Position numbers and translations under genes: made by a program
Notes under the pieces: generated by a model
Database searches by the model: none
Told to the model about the DNA's origin: nothing
Seen by the model: only the letters and a program-made list of their open reading frames with translations
Assembly: GCA_012728155.1 (NCBI GenBank)
Contig: JAAYFR010000147.1
Location: forward strand, 1 to 22,060
Source of the DNA: Bacteroidales bacterium
GTDB taxonomy: Bacteria; Bacteroidota; Bacteroidia; Bacteroidales; Dysgonomonadaceae
Direction: 5' to 3'
Length of the DNA: 22,060 nucleotides
Shown: piece by piece, positions 15,758 through 22,060 of the stretch
Numbering within the stretch: the first letter of the stretch is position 1
Layout of the letters: the number at the start of each line of letters is the position of its first letter

Positions 15758-16729
15758 TTACTGTACTGAAAAAAATGACTCAATCATCTCAATGGAAGTA
15801 TCTTTCAACAGCACTTTTTTATCCCTATCCAATAGATAGAGGGTGGGAAACGCTTTGATATCGTACAACCGTTTTGCTTCAATTTCTCCGCTCTTGTCAT
15901 ATCCATTTACCCAATGGCGCGGCATCTCGGAGAGATGGGCATTCCACTCCTGCAAATCGCTATCGGGATAAATTTCAATGACCGTCAACATGCTACGTGT
16001 AGCACTGTTCAAAGCCAATGCATCGTTCAACTCCTTAGAGCTTCTGAGACGCCCAGTCACTGCCTCGCAAGTGGAACAGCCGGGATCAGTAAACATCAGC
16101 AATATATATTCACTTTTCAGGTCATAGAGGCGAAACGATTGCCCCGATGAAACGGTATAGGTGAAGTCACTGGCACTTGCCCCAACGCGGTTCTTATTGG
16201 CCATTATCTGCTGAAATTCATACCGTGAACGCATCTCCTCCGTCAATAGTGGCGAGTGTACCACCTCTTGCAAAACCGGTAAATAGAGCTCCTCATTGCG
16301 GAAAGGAGAATTGGGATCATAGAAATATTTCTCGAACAATTGAATGAAATGCAGGTACATTATTGTGTCTACCTCCGCTTTCCGTAGCGTATAGCCCAAT
16401 GATGCATCTACCTCCTCTGTCGGCACATAACCAAGGATATTGATATAATCTACAAATGCCTGTTCACTTATTTCCGGCCGCTGGATAAGATCTCGACATC
16501 CAAAATCAAACCTGTCCCAATAGTGCATCACCAAATATTTGGCCCGCTCTGCAGGGTCTGTGATGACTTCGGGGATATGGGGCAAGAGAAAGGTATCCGA
16601 CACGATAATTCCTGTGGATGTGAGGTGATCTTCAACAGGCTCTGTCTGTGCTTTTTTACTTGACAAGCAGGAGAAGCCAATGATGAATAACAACCCGGTC
16701 AAAACTATAATGGAAAAAAAATGTCTCAT
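15758..16729 (-). CDS. DUF5106 lipoprotein with C-terminal thioredoxin-like domain
   Basis: From the ATG at 16729 the product has 323 residues. The N-terminus is a lipoprotein signal with Cys21 in IIGFSC. A DUF5106-type region follows (about 55-175, with YLVMHYWDRFDFGCRDLIQRP), then a thioredoxin-like domain (about 187-323) with LMFTDPGCSTCEA, giving the CxxC pair Cys218 and Cys221, and FPTLYLLDRDKKVLLKD carrying the cis-proline. It is probably an envelope thiol-disulfide protein, in contrast to its neighbour at 15012 which lacks the cysteines. The frame extends to a GTG at 16750, but a TACATTTG -7 element at 16753-16760 puts transcription start near there, and GGTG lies before the ATG, so 16729 is preferred. 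Confidence 0.9.
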   Translation of the reverse strand: MRHFFSIIVLTGLLFIIGFSCLSSKKAQTEPVEDHLTSTGIIVSDTFLLPHIPEVITDPAERAKYLVMHYWDRFDFGCRDLIQRPEISEQAFVDYINILGYVPTEEVDASLGYTLRKAEVDTIMYLHFIQLFEKYFYDPNSPFRNEELYLPVLQEVVHSPLLTEEMRSRYEFQQIMANKNRVGASASDFTYTVSSGQSFRLYDLKSEYILLMFTDPGCSTCEAVTGRLRSSKELNDALALNSATRSMLTVIEIYPDSDLQEWNAHLSEMPRHWVNGYDKSGEIEAKRLYDIKAFPTLYLLDRDKKVLLKDTSIEMIESFFSVQ

Positions 16730-16752
16730 TTCTACACCTTTTATGATCACCC

Positions 16753-16760
16753 CAAATGTA
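16753..16760 (-). promoter_or_regulatory. Candidate -7 element for the DUF5106 gene
   Basis: TACATTTG on the minus strand matches TAnnTTTG and lies 23 bp before the ATG at 16729. T-rich sequence lies upstream, but no exact TTTG at the right spacing. Confidence 0.45.
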
Positions 16761-16843
16761 CATGATTTTCTGCTTAAAATCGAAAATTAAGGCAAAAATA
16801 ATATCCCCAAGAGAGAAAGATGGCGAAATATTGCGCAAACATG

Positions 16844-16875
16844 TTTGGCTTATCATTCAGCTTTCACTATATTTG
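16844..16875 (+). promoter_or_regulatory. Promoter of dnaX
   Basis: TTTG (16844-16847), 20 bases, then TATATTTG (16868-16875): a perfect match to the Bacteroidota housekeeping consensus. Transcription would start about 14 nt before the dnaX ATG. The perfect palindrome CAAACATGTTTG (16836-16847) overlaps the -33 element. Confidence 0.75.
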
Positions 16876-16895
16876 TGGCCTATTGCTCATAAACT

Positions 16896-18647
16896 ATGAT
16901 GGATACATTTATTGTTTCCGCTCGAAAATATAGACCCTCTACATTCCAGTCGGTAGTGGGTCAAGAAGCGCTTACCACTACGCTGAAAAATGCGATCGCC
17001 GGTAATAAGCTGGCACATGCCTACCTTTTCAGCGGACCACGGGGTGTGGGGAAAACTACCTGTGCCCGTATTTTTGCCAAAACAATCAACTGCCTCAATC
17101 CCGCCGACAACTATGAGGCGTGTAACCAATGTGAGTCGTGCGTGGCATTCAACGAACAGCGTTCATATAATATCCACGAACTGGATGCCGCCTCCAACAA
17201 TGGTGTGGATGATATCCGTGCCCTGATCGACCAGGTGCGAATCCCACCGCAAATAGGAAAATACAAGGTCTATATCATCGATGAGGTGCACATGCTCTCA
17301 CAGTCGGCTTTCAACTCATTCCTGAAAACGCTGGAAGAACCACCCCCACACGCTATCTTCATCCTCGCAACTACCGAGAAGCAGAAGATTATCCCCACTA
17401 TCCTGTCGCGCTGTCAGGTATATGATTTCAACCGCATCACTATTGCCGATATAGTCGCTCACCTGCAATTCGTGGCGGACAAGGAGGGGGTGAAGAGCGA
17501 AGTGGAAGCGCTGAACATTATTGCCCAGAAAGCGGATGGCGGAATGCGCGACGCACTCTCAATCTTCGACCAGACAGTGAGTTATACCGGAGGGAATATC
17601 ACCTATCAAGCTGTCATTGAAAACCTGAATCTTCTCGATTACGAGTACTATTTCAAGCTCTCTGATGCTATCCTTGAGGCCAATGTGGTGGATTGCCTGC
17701 TGATATTGAACGATATCCTCAATAGGGGATTCGATGGACAATATTTCATCAGCGGCATCTCCAGCCATTTCCGGGATCTGCTGGTTTGCAAGGATGCGGC
17801 AACGGCACAGCTATTCCAAGTGGGGGCCTCAATACGTGAGCGATATATAGAAATGGCCAAAAGATGCAGCAACCAATTCCTCTATCAGGCCATTGAAATA
17901 ACAAACGAATGCGACCTGAACTATCGACAGAGTAAAAATAGGCGACTTTTGATAGAACTGACACTGATACGATTGTGCCAGCTAACCCCACAAGATGCTC
18001 CCCTCACCCCAAAACCGGAAAAGAAAAGAGCCATTGAACCGATCGTGCCGAAAGAGAGGGCGACAGAAACCGCGCAGGCAACAGCAAACGACATACAAGA
18101 TCGGGTAAAAAGTGACGAGGTAAAACCTGCCTCCACCCCTATGGCCAAGCCGGCGGAAACGACAACCTCACCGCGAAAGAAAAAAGAACCCCTCTCCGAA
18201 ATGGGCGTATCAATCGCCGCCATTACCGATAAAAAAAAGGAGGAACCATCCTCTCCGGAACTCGAGTTGCAACAACACGACGGCAATAACCTCTTTACCG
18301 AAAATGAACTGATACATGCATGGAGAGAATATGCCGACAGCCTGGAAGAGGAGAGACTTCTCAAAAATACAATGACACTCTATCTCCCCAAGATGCTGGG
18401 CAAAACCCTGTTCGAAGTAGAAGTCAATACCGAACTCAACAAACAATACCTGATCGACCATAGCGCCGCTCTCCTCTCCTTCCTGAGGGAAAAGCTAAGA
18501 AATGGCGATATTACGATGACCATCCGGATTGCTGAGACAAATGCCATCAAAAAGCCACTTACATCCCGCGAGATCTTCGACGAGATGGCGCAACAAAACC
18601 CTTCTCTCCAAAAGCTTTCCGATGAATTTGGATTAGAACTGAGTTAA
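16896..18647 (+). CDS. dnaX: DNA polymerase III subunit gamma/tau
   Basis: Clamp-loader ATPase of the replicative polymerase. At 583 residues it has a AAA+ core: Walker A GPRGVGKT at 47-54, a zinc module with Cys66, Cys76, Cys79 and Cys82, Walker B YIIDEVH with Asp129 and Glu130, and the SRC motif with Arg172. The collar domain runs to about 365. A charged Pro/Lys/Glu-rich linker (about 370-455) leads to a C-terminal domain of about 125 residues, corresponding to the tau tail. An A8 run at 18231-18238 in the linker could allow slippage to a product of about 464 residues. Two adjacent ATG codons (16896 and 16899) are possible starts. The M15 peptidase gene follows after a single base. Confidence 0.97.
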   Translation: MMDTFIVSARKYRPSTFQSVVGQEALTTTLKNAIAGNKLAHAYLFSGPRGVGKTTCARIFAKTINCLNPADNYEACNQCESCVAFNEQRSYNIHELDAASNNGVDDIRALIDQVRIPPQIGKYKVYIIDEVHMLSQSAFNSFLKTLEEPPPHAIFILATTEKQKIIPTILSRCQVYDFNRITIADIVAHLQFVADKEGVKSEVEALNIIAQKADGGMRDALSIFDQTVSYTGGNITYQAVIENLNLLDYEYYFKLSDAILEANVVDCLLILNDILNRGFDGQYFISGISSHFRDLLVCKDAATAQLFQVGASIRERYIEMAKRCSNQFLYQAIEITNECDLNYRQSKNRRLLIELTLIRLCQLTPQDAPLTPKPEKKRAIEPIVPKERATETAQATANDIQDRVKSDEVKPASTPMAKPAETTTSPRKKKEPLSEMGVSIAAITDKKKEEPSSPELELQQHDGNNLFTENELIHAWREYADSLEEERLLKNTMTLYLPKMLGKTLFEVEVNTELNKQYLIDHSAALLSFLREKLRNGDITMTIRIAETNAIKKPLTSREIFDEMAQQNPSLQKLSDEFGLELS

Positions 18648-18648
18648 G

Positions 18649-19404
18649 ATGAAAACTATGCTCATCCTTTTTTCGATCTTTTCACTTTTTTATTCTTGCA
18701 GTGAATCCAAGAGAGATAAAGAGGCGTCGAGAGGAAAGGGAGCGCCGACTGAAATAAACGGTTCATCCACCGAAACCAACGACACAACAACAGACTGTTG
18801 CTCCCACAATAATCCGATAGCAGTGAGCTCTTCTACAGGAAATGATACCATAATCGATGCCAATTACAGTTTTGAAGAGGCGATAGCCGATACCAGAGCA
18901 CCCCAAAGCATCATCGATCAATTGACCCTTTTCGATGTGACCTATCTCTCTACCGACGGAGCAATCCATCGCGGACAGATCCTTTCCAACAAAGCAATTG
19001 CTGACGATATCAGGGAAATATTCCAATTCATGCTGGGGGAGGAGTTCGTCATCGAAAAGGCAATCCCCATTGTAAGATATGGCTGGAGCGACAGCCTGTC
19101 GATGGACGACAACAACAGCTACAGCTTCTGCTATCGGAATGTCACCTATTCCAAACATGCCACGGGAATGGCTATCGATATCAACCCCCGGTTCAATCCG
19201 CTACGGTGGAAGAGCGAAGAACGGCCCAACCAGCCGGAAGGGGCACTGTTAGACACCACGGTAAACGGCACGCTCTATCCCGGACATCCGGTGGTAAACC
19301 AGTTCCGAGAACTGGGCTTCCGGTGGGGTCATGGGTTTACCAAATTTTACGACGACCATCATTTTGAGAAAAATGCCCAACTCCCTCTGTCGAGATTGCG
19401 GTAG
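18649..19404 (+). CDS. M15 family metallopeptidase lipoprotein (D,D/L,D-carboxypeptidase-like)
   Basis: A 251-residue lipoprotein (Cys17 in LFYSC) with a low-complexity Ser/Thr-rich linker to about residue 70, followed by an M15-type zinc peptidase domain. The ligand pattern HxxxxxxD is His170 to Asp177 in SKHATGMAIDINP, and the second motif DDHHFE supplies His238 with Asp235 as probable catalytic acid. This family trims peptidoglycan stem peptides in the periplasm. The start is one base after the dnaX stop (TAA-G-ATG), so it is probably translated from the dnaX transcript. Its last 46 bp overlap the 3' end of the convergent YifB gene. Whether it is a D,D-carboxypeptidase or an L,D-endopeptidase cannot be told. 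Confidence 0.9.
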   Translation: MKTMLILFSIFSLFYSCSESKRDKEASRGKGAPTEINGSSTETNDTTTDCCSHNNPIAVSSSTGNDTIIDANYSFEEAIADTRAPQSIIDQLTLFDVTYLSTDGAIHRGQILSNKAIADDIREIFQFMLGEEFVIEKAIPIVRYGWSDSLSMDDNNSYSFCYRNVTYSKHATGMAIDINPRFNPLRWKSEERPNQPEGALLDTTVNGTLYPGHPVVNQFRELGFRWGHGFTKFYDDHHFEKNAQLPLSRLR

Positions 19405-20906
19405 TTGATCGCCTCTGCCAGATGAGAAGGCTGCACCTGTTCACTCCCCTCAAGATCGGCAATGGTCCGCGATACTTTGAGTATTCGGTCGTAGGCGCGG
19501 GCCGAGAGATTGAGCCTCTCCATGGCCGACTGTAGCAACCTCAACCCCCTTTGATCGGGAAAAGCATATTCCCGCAACATCTTCCCATTCATCTGCGCAT
19601 TACAAAAAAAACCCCTCCTATTTTTGAACCGCCCCAGCTGAATCTCTCTTGCTTTTACAACCCTTTCACAAATAGCAGCACTCCGCTCTGCCGGCCTGAT
19701 ATCGGAGATCTTCCCAAACGGAACCGGTACAATCTCTATCTGGATATCAATCCGGTCGAGGAGTGGTCCCGAGATCCTGTTGAGATATTTTTGTACCGCA
19801 CCGGGAGGACATACACACTCCTTGTCGGGATGATTGTGGTAGCCGCAGGGACAAGGATTCATCGCTGCAATCATCATAAATCCGGCCGGATAATCAACCG
19901 AAAACCTGGCGCGAGAGATGGTGATCTTGCGGTCTTCCAGCGGTTGACGCATCACTTCCAATACATGCCTGCTGAATTCCGGCAGCTCGTCCAGGAATAA
20001 AATCCCGTTATGGGCCAGACTGATCTCACCCGGTTGGGGATACGAACCACCCCCCACCATTGCCACATCACTGATGGTGTGATGAGGCGAACGGAAGGGA
20101 CGATGGGTCATAAGCGGGCTGTCCAAAGCTCTCTTCCCCGCCACACTGTGTATCTTTGTCGTCTCCAACGCCTCTTCCAATGAAAAAGGAGGCAGGATAG
20201 AAGGCATCCGCTTCGCCATCATCGACTTGCCCGATCCGGGTGGACCAATCATGATAATATTATGACCGCCGGCAGCAGCCACCTCCAAAGCACGCTTGAC
20301 GTTCTCCTGACCCTTCACATCCGAAAAATCGAGCTCGAATGCAGAACGACCCTCCCGAAATTCCCGCTCCAGATCCACCTCCATCAGTTGCAACTCCTGC
20401 TCACCATTGAAAAAGGCAACCACCTCCCGAATAGAATCCACTCCATATATTTCCAACCCCTCCACCACGGCAGCCTCCTTCGCATTCAACATCGGCAGGA
20501 TAAAGCCTTTGAAACCGTTTTCCCGCGCCATGAGCGCCATGGAGAGCGCCCCCCTTAACGGGAGGATAGTGCCGTCGAGCGACAATTCACCCATCATCAA
20601 ATAGTCTCCCAATCTTGAAGCAGAGATCGAGCCGGAAGCAGCCAGAATACCCACCGCCAACGGCAGATCATACGCCGAACCATCCTTCCGAATATCGGCA
20701 GGCGACATGTTGATAACAATCTGTTGACGGGGAAATTTCAGTCCATTCACCTCAATGGCCGATACAATACGTTCATGACTCTCTTTCACAGAAGTATCGG
20801 GCAGACCAACCAGCATAAACCTGATCCCCCTCGAACAGTTGACTTCAATGGTGATGAGCGTTGCATCGATACCTTGTACCGCCGCCCCAAATAATTTAAC
20901 CAGCAT
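19359..20906 (-). CDS. YifB/ComM family Mg-chelatase-like AAA ATPase
   Basis: A 515-residue cytoplasmic ATPase. The N-terminal domain (VKLFGAAVQGIDATLITIEV, then VGLPDTSVKESHERI) has the Lon-protease-like fold of the family. Walker A GPPGSGKS is at 221-228, Walker B LFLDEL at 303-308, and a Cys-rich NPCPCGYHNHPDKECVCPP segment follows. The C-terminal Mg_chelatase_C region ends LAEAINYRNLDRGSW. In Vibrio and Haemophilus the homolog ComM is a branch-migration helicase for natural transformation; that role here is inference. The frame extends to an ATG at 20957, but that overlaps the upstream gene, while ATG 20906 matches the family's MLVK start and has GGAAAGG 12 bases upstream. The 3' end overlaps the M15 gene by 46 bp. 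Confidence 0.95.
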   Translation of the reverse strand: MLVKLFGAAVQGIDATLITIEVNCSRGIRFMLVGLPDTSVKESHERIVSAIEVNGLKFPRQQIVINMSPADIRKDGSAYDLPLAVGILAASGSISASRLGDYLMMGELSLDGTILPLRGALSMALMARENGFKGFILPMLNAKEAAVVEGLEIYGVDSIREVVAFFNGEQELQLMEVDLEREFREGRSAFELDFSDVKGQENVKRALEVAAAGGHNIIMIGPPGSGKSMMAKRMPSILPPFSLEEALETTKIHSVAGKRALDSPLMTHRPFRSPHHTISDVAMVGGGSYPQPGEISLAHNGILFLDELPEFSRHVLEVMRQPLEDRKITISRARFSVDYPAGFMMIAAMNPCPCGYHNHPDKECVCPPGAVQKYLNRISGPLLDRIDIQIEIVPVPFGKISDIRPAERSAAICERVVKAREIQLGRFKNRRGFFCNAQMNGKMLREYAFPDQRGLRLLQSAMERLNLSARAYDRILKVSRTIADLEGSEQVQPSHLAEAINYRNLDRGSWAFFSK

Positions 20907-20928
20907 CTCATCAAGCCTTTCCTTGCAC

Positions 20929-22047
20929 TTAATCTTCGGTAGAATTTCGGATCGCATTCGCTACTGCCTGAGCAGGAATATTGCGCACTTTGATGTTGCC
21001 ATCGGGAGTTATCAGAATATTAAAAGGTATATATTGCACATTGAAAGCATCCACGATATCCGATCCCCAGCATCTTTTTTCCGGAACTACCACCCAGGGA
21101 ATGGAGTCATTCTCCACATATTCCACCGGATAGATATCGGAATCAATATAAACAGTCAAAAAGGCCACACTATCGTTATTGACCTCCCGGTATGCCTCTT
21201 TCAACAAGTCGATCGTCTCGCGAGACTCAATACCCGCAGTAGAAACAAAGGAGAGCAATAAATATTTTCCGCGAAATTCATGGGAGGAGAGTTCATCACC
21301 ATCTTTATCCTTCAACTTAAAATAGGGAGTGATCGCTCCCTCCGCCGACCCATTGATCTTTTCAGAATAGGATTTTAACCGGGCACTATACAGAGTATGG
21401 GCCACCTCCCCCTCAATATACCCCAATACCCGTTCCAATGCCAACGGATTATCACTGTTGATGAAAAAATTGTTGATCAGGATAAGACTGGAGAACCTGT
21501 CGGGATTGCTCTTGATAAACTCTTCCGCTTGCGATATCAATTCATGATTGAGTAGTTGCAACTTGGCAATCTCATCATGAAGGGTCATTGAGTTGTTGCC
21601 CATGGTGTCCAACAACAAATCCTTACTCAGGTTAAGCAATAACTGCCCCCGCTGGGTGAGCAACTCTCTGTTTTCTGTCTTGAACAGCGTCAGATCATCG
21701 TTGATCTCATTTCCATTCACCTCAATCAGATCGGGCAATAACGCATCACCCTTCACTTTCAAAGTCTGACCCTTATCCGCAAACACTACAGCAGCACTCT
21801 CATAATTGTTCAGATAGAGCGAAAAAGTGGTCAGTGTGTCGATTTTGTTTTTGTAACTGAATTTCCCTTTTACATCTACGTGAATCGTATCAATAGCCAC
21901 CGTATCGGCAGAAAGCCAAGTAACCAAGATATGGGGATTTTTCAAATTTAAAATCTCCCCCTTGATTAGGAACTCCTCCTTATTACTGCATGAAAGGATA
22001 GAATATAAAAAAAATATGTATGTAGCTATCTTACAAAATCTTACCAT
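20929..22047 (-). CDS. DUF4369/thioredoxin-like lipoprotein lacking CxxC
   Basis: A 372-residue envelope lipoprotein (Cys20 in SILSC). Residues 25-110 form a beta-rich DUF4369-type domain (FLIKGEILNLKNPHILVTWL). A helical spacer follows (about 115-230), then a thioredoxin-like domain (about 238-372) with FKLKDKDGDELSSHEFRGKYLLLSF, the cis-proline loop IPFNILITPDG and a closing helix. The redox site that would read WCxxC is STAGIES at 269-275, so both cysteines are absent. It is therefore the second TlpA-like protein here without redox cysteines. The start lies 13 bp from the window edge, so its promoter is not visible. The YifB start is 22 bp downstream of its stop, so the two may be co-transcribed. 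Confidence 0.88.
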   Translation of the reverse strand: MVRFCKIATYIFFLYSILSCSNKEEFLIKGEILNLKNPHILVTWLSADTVAIDTIHVDVKGKFSYKNKIDTLTTFSLYLNNYESAAVVFADKGQTLKVKGDALLPDLIEVNGNEINDDLTLFKTENRELLTQRGQLLLNLSKDLLLDTMGNNSMTLHDEIAKLQLLNHELISQAEEFIKSNPDRFSSLILINNFFINSDNPLALERVLGYIEGEVAHTLYSARLKSYSEKINGSAEGAITPYFKLKDKDGDELSSHEFRGKYLLLSFVSTAGIESRETIDLLKEAYREVNNDSVAFLTVYIDSDIYPVEYVENDSIPWVVVPEKRCWGSDIVDAFNVQYIPFNILITPDGNIKVRNIPAQAVANAIRNSTED

Positions 22048-22060
22048 ACAACAACAACCC

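Noticed and set aside
20907..20957. Upstream ATG at 20957 for the YifB-like gene
   Set aside because: It overlaps the preceding gene and adds 17 residues absent from the family, which starts with MLVK.
1..22060. Mobile element, CRISPR array, tRNA or rRNA
   Set aside because: No transposase or integrase, no regularly spaced direct repeats of array type, and no tRNA or rRNA sequence was recognised on either strand by eye.

Overview
The window looks like a chromosomal segment of a Bacteroidota member of the order Bacteroidales (Dysgonomonadaceae/Porphyromonadaceae-like; the genus is inference). The evidence is a type IX secretion protein (PorV), Bacteroidota-restricted families (DUF2851, DUF3108, DUF4369, DUF5106, a DUF2795-type small acidic protein), lipoprotein signal peptides, weak Shine-Dalgarno sites and promoters of the TTTG-N19/21-TAnnTTTG type. 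It reads as core genome: I see no transposase, integrase, tRNA, rRNA or CRISPR array.

Layout. (1) 1-2966, minus strand: L-fucose use, with fucI followed by a lipoprotein GH29 alpha-L-fucosidase cut by the window edge. (2) 2967-3392: AT-rich gap. (3) 3393-7932, minus strand: a tightly packed run rex - FAH-family hydrolase - porV - ispF - SAM methyltransferase-like gene - PduO-type cobalamin adenosyltransferase - DUF2795-type small protein, ending at a probable terminator. (4) 8012-12178, minus strand: DUF2851 protein, a large Ig-like lipoprotein and a DUF3108 protein, with promoters visible upstream of the first two. (5) 12608-14896, plus strand: a MATE transporter behind a long unexplained leader, then gpmA, ending at a strong bidirectional terminator. 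(6) 15012-16729, minus strand: two envelope thioredoxin-fold proteins. (7) 16896-19404, plus strand: dnaX and, one base later, an M15 peptidase lipoprotein. (8) 19359-22047, minus strand: a DUF4369/thioredoxin-fold lipoprotein followed by a YifB/ComM AAA ATPase, whose 3' end overlaps the M15 gene by 46 bp.

How the genes work together. FucI and the fucosidase release and isomerise L-fucose from host or plant glycans. The rex run joins redox regulation, isoprenoid synthesis, B12 cofactor activation and T9SS cargo export in one probable transcript. Three thioredoxin-fold envelope proteins lie between 15012 and 22047, and only one of them keeps a CxxC motif.

The observations most worth checking are the start of the cobalamin adenosyltransferase (no ATG/GTG/TTG precedes its ATP-binding motif; ATC sits where the family has ATG), an A8 run in dnaX that could give a shortened gamma-like product by slippage, the paired loss of CxxC in two thioredoxin-like proteins, and the roughly 290-nt leader of the MATE gene. 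I found no convincing wholly new multi-gene system.
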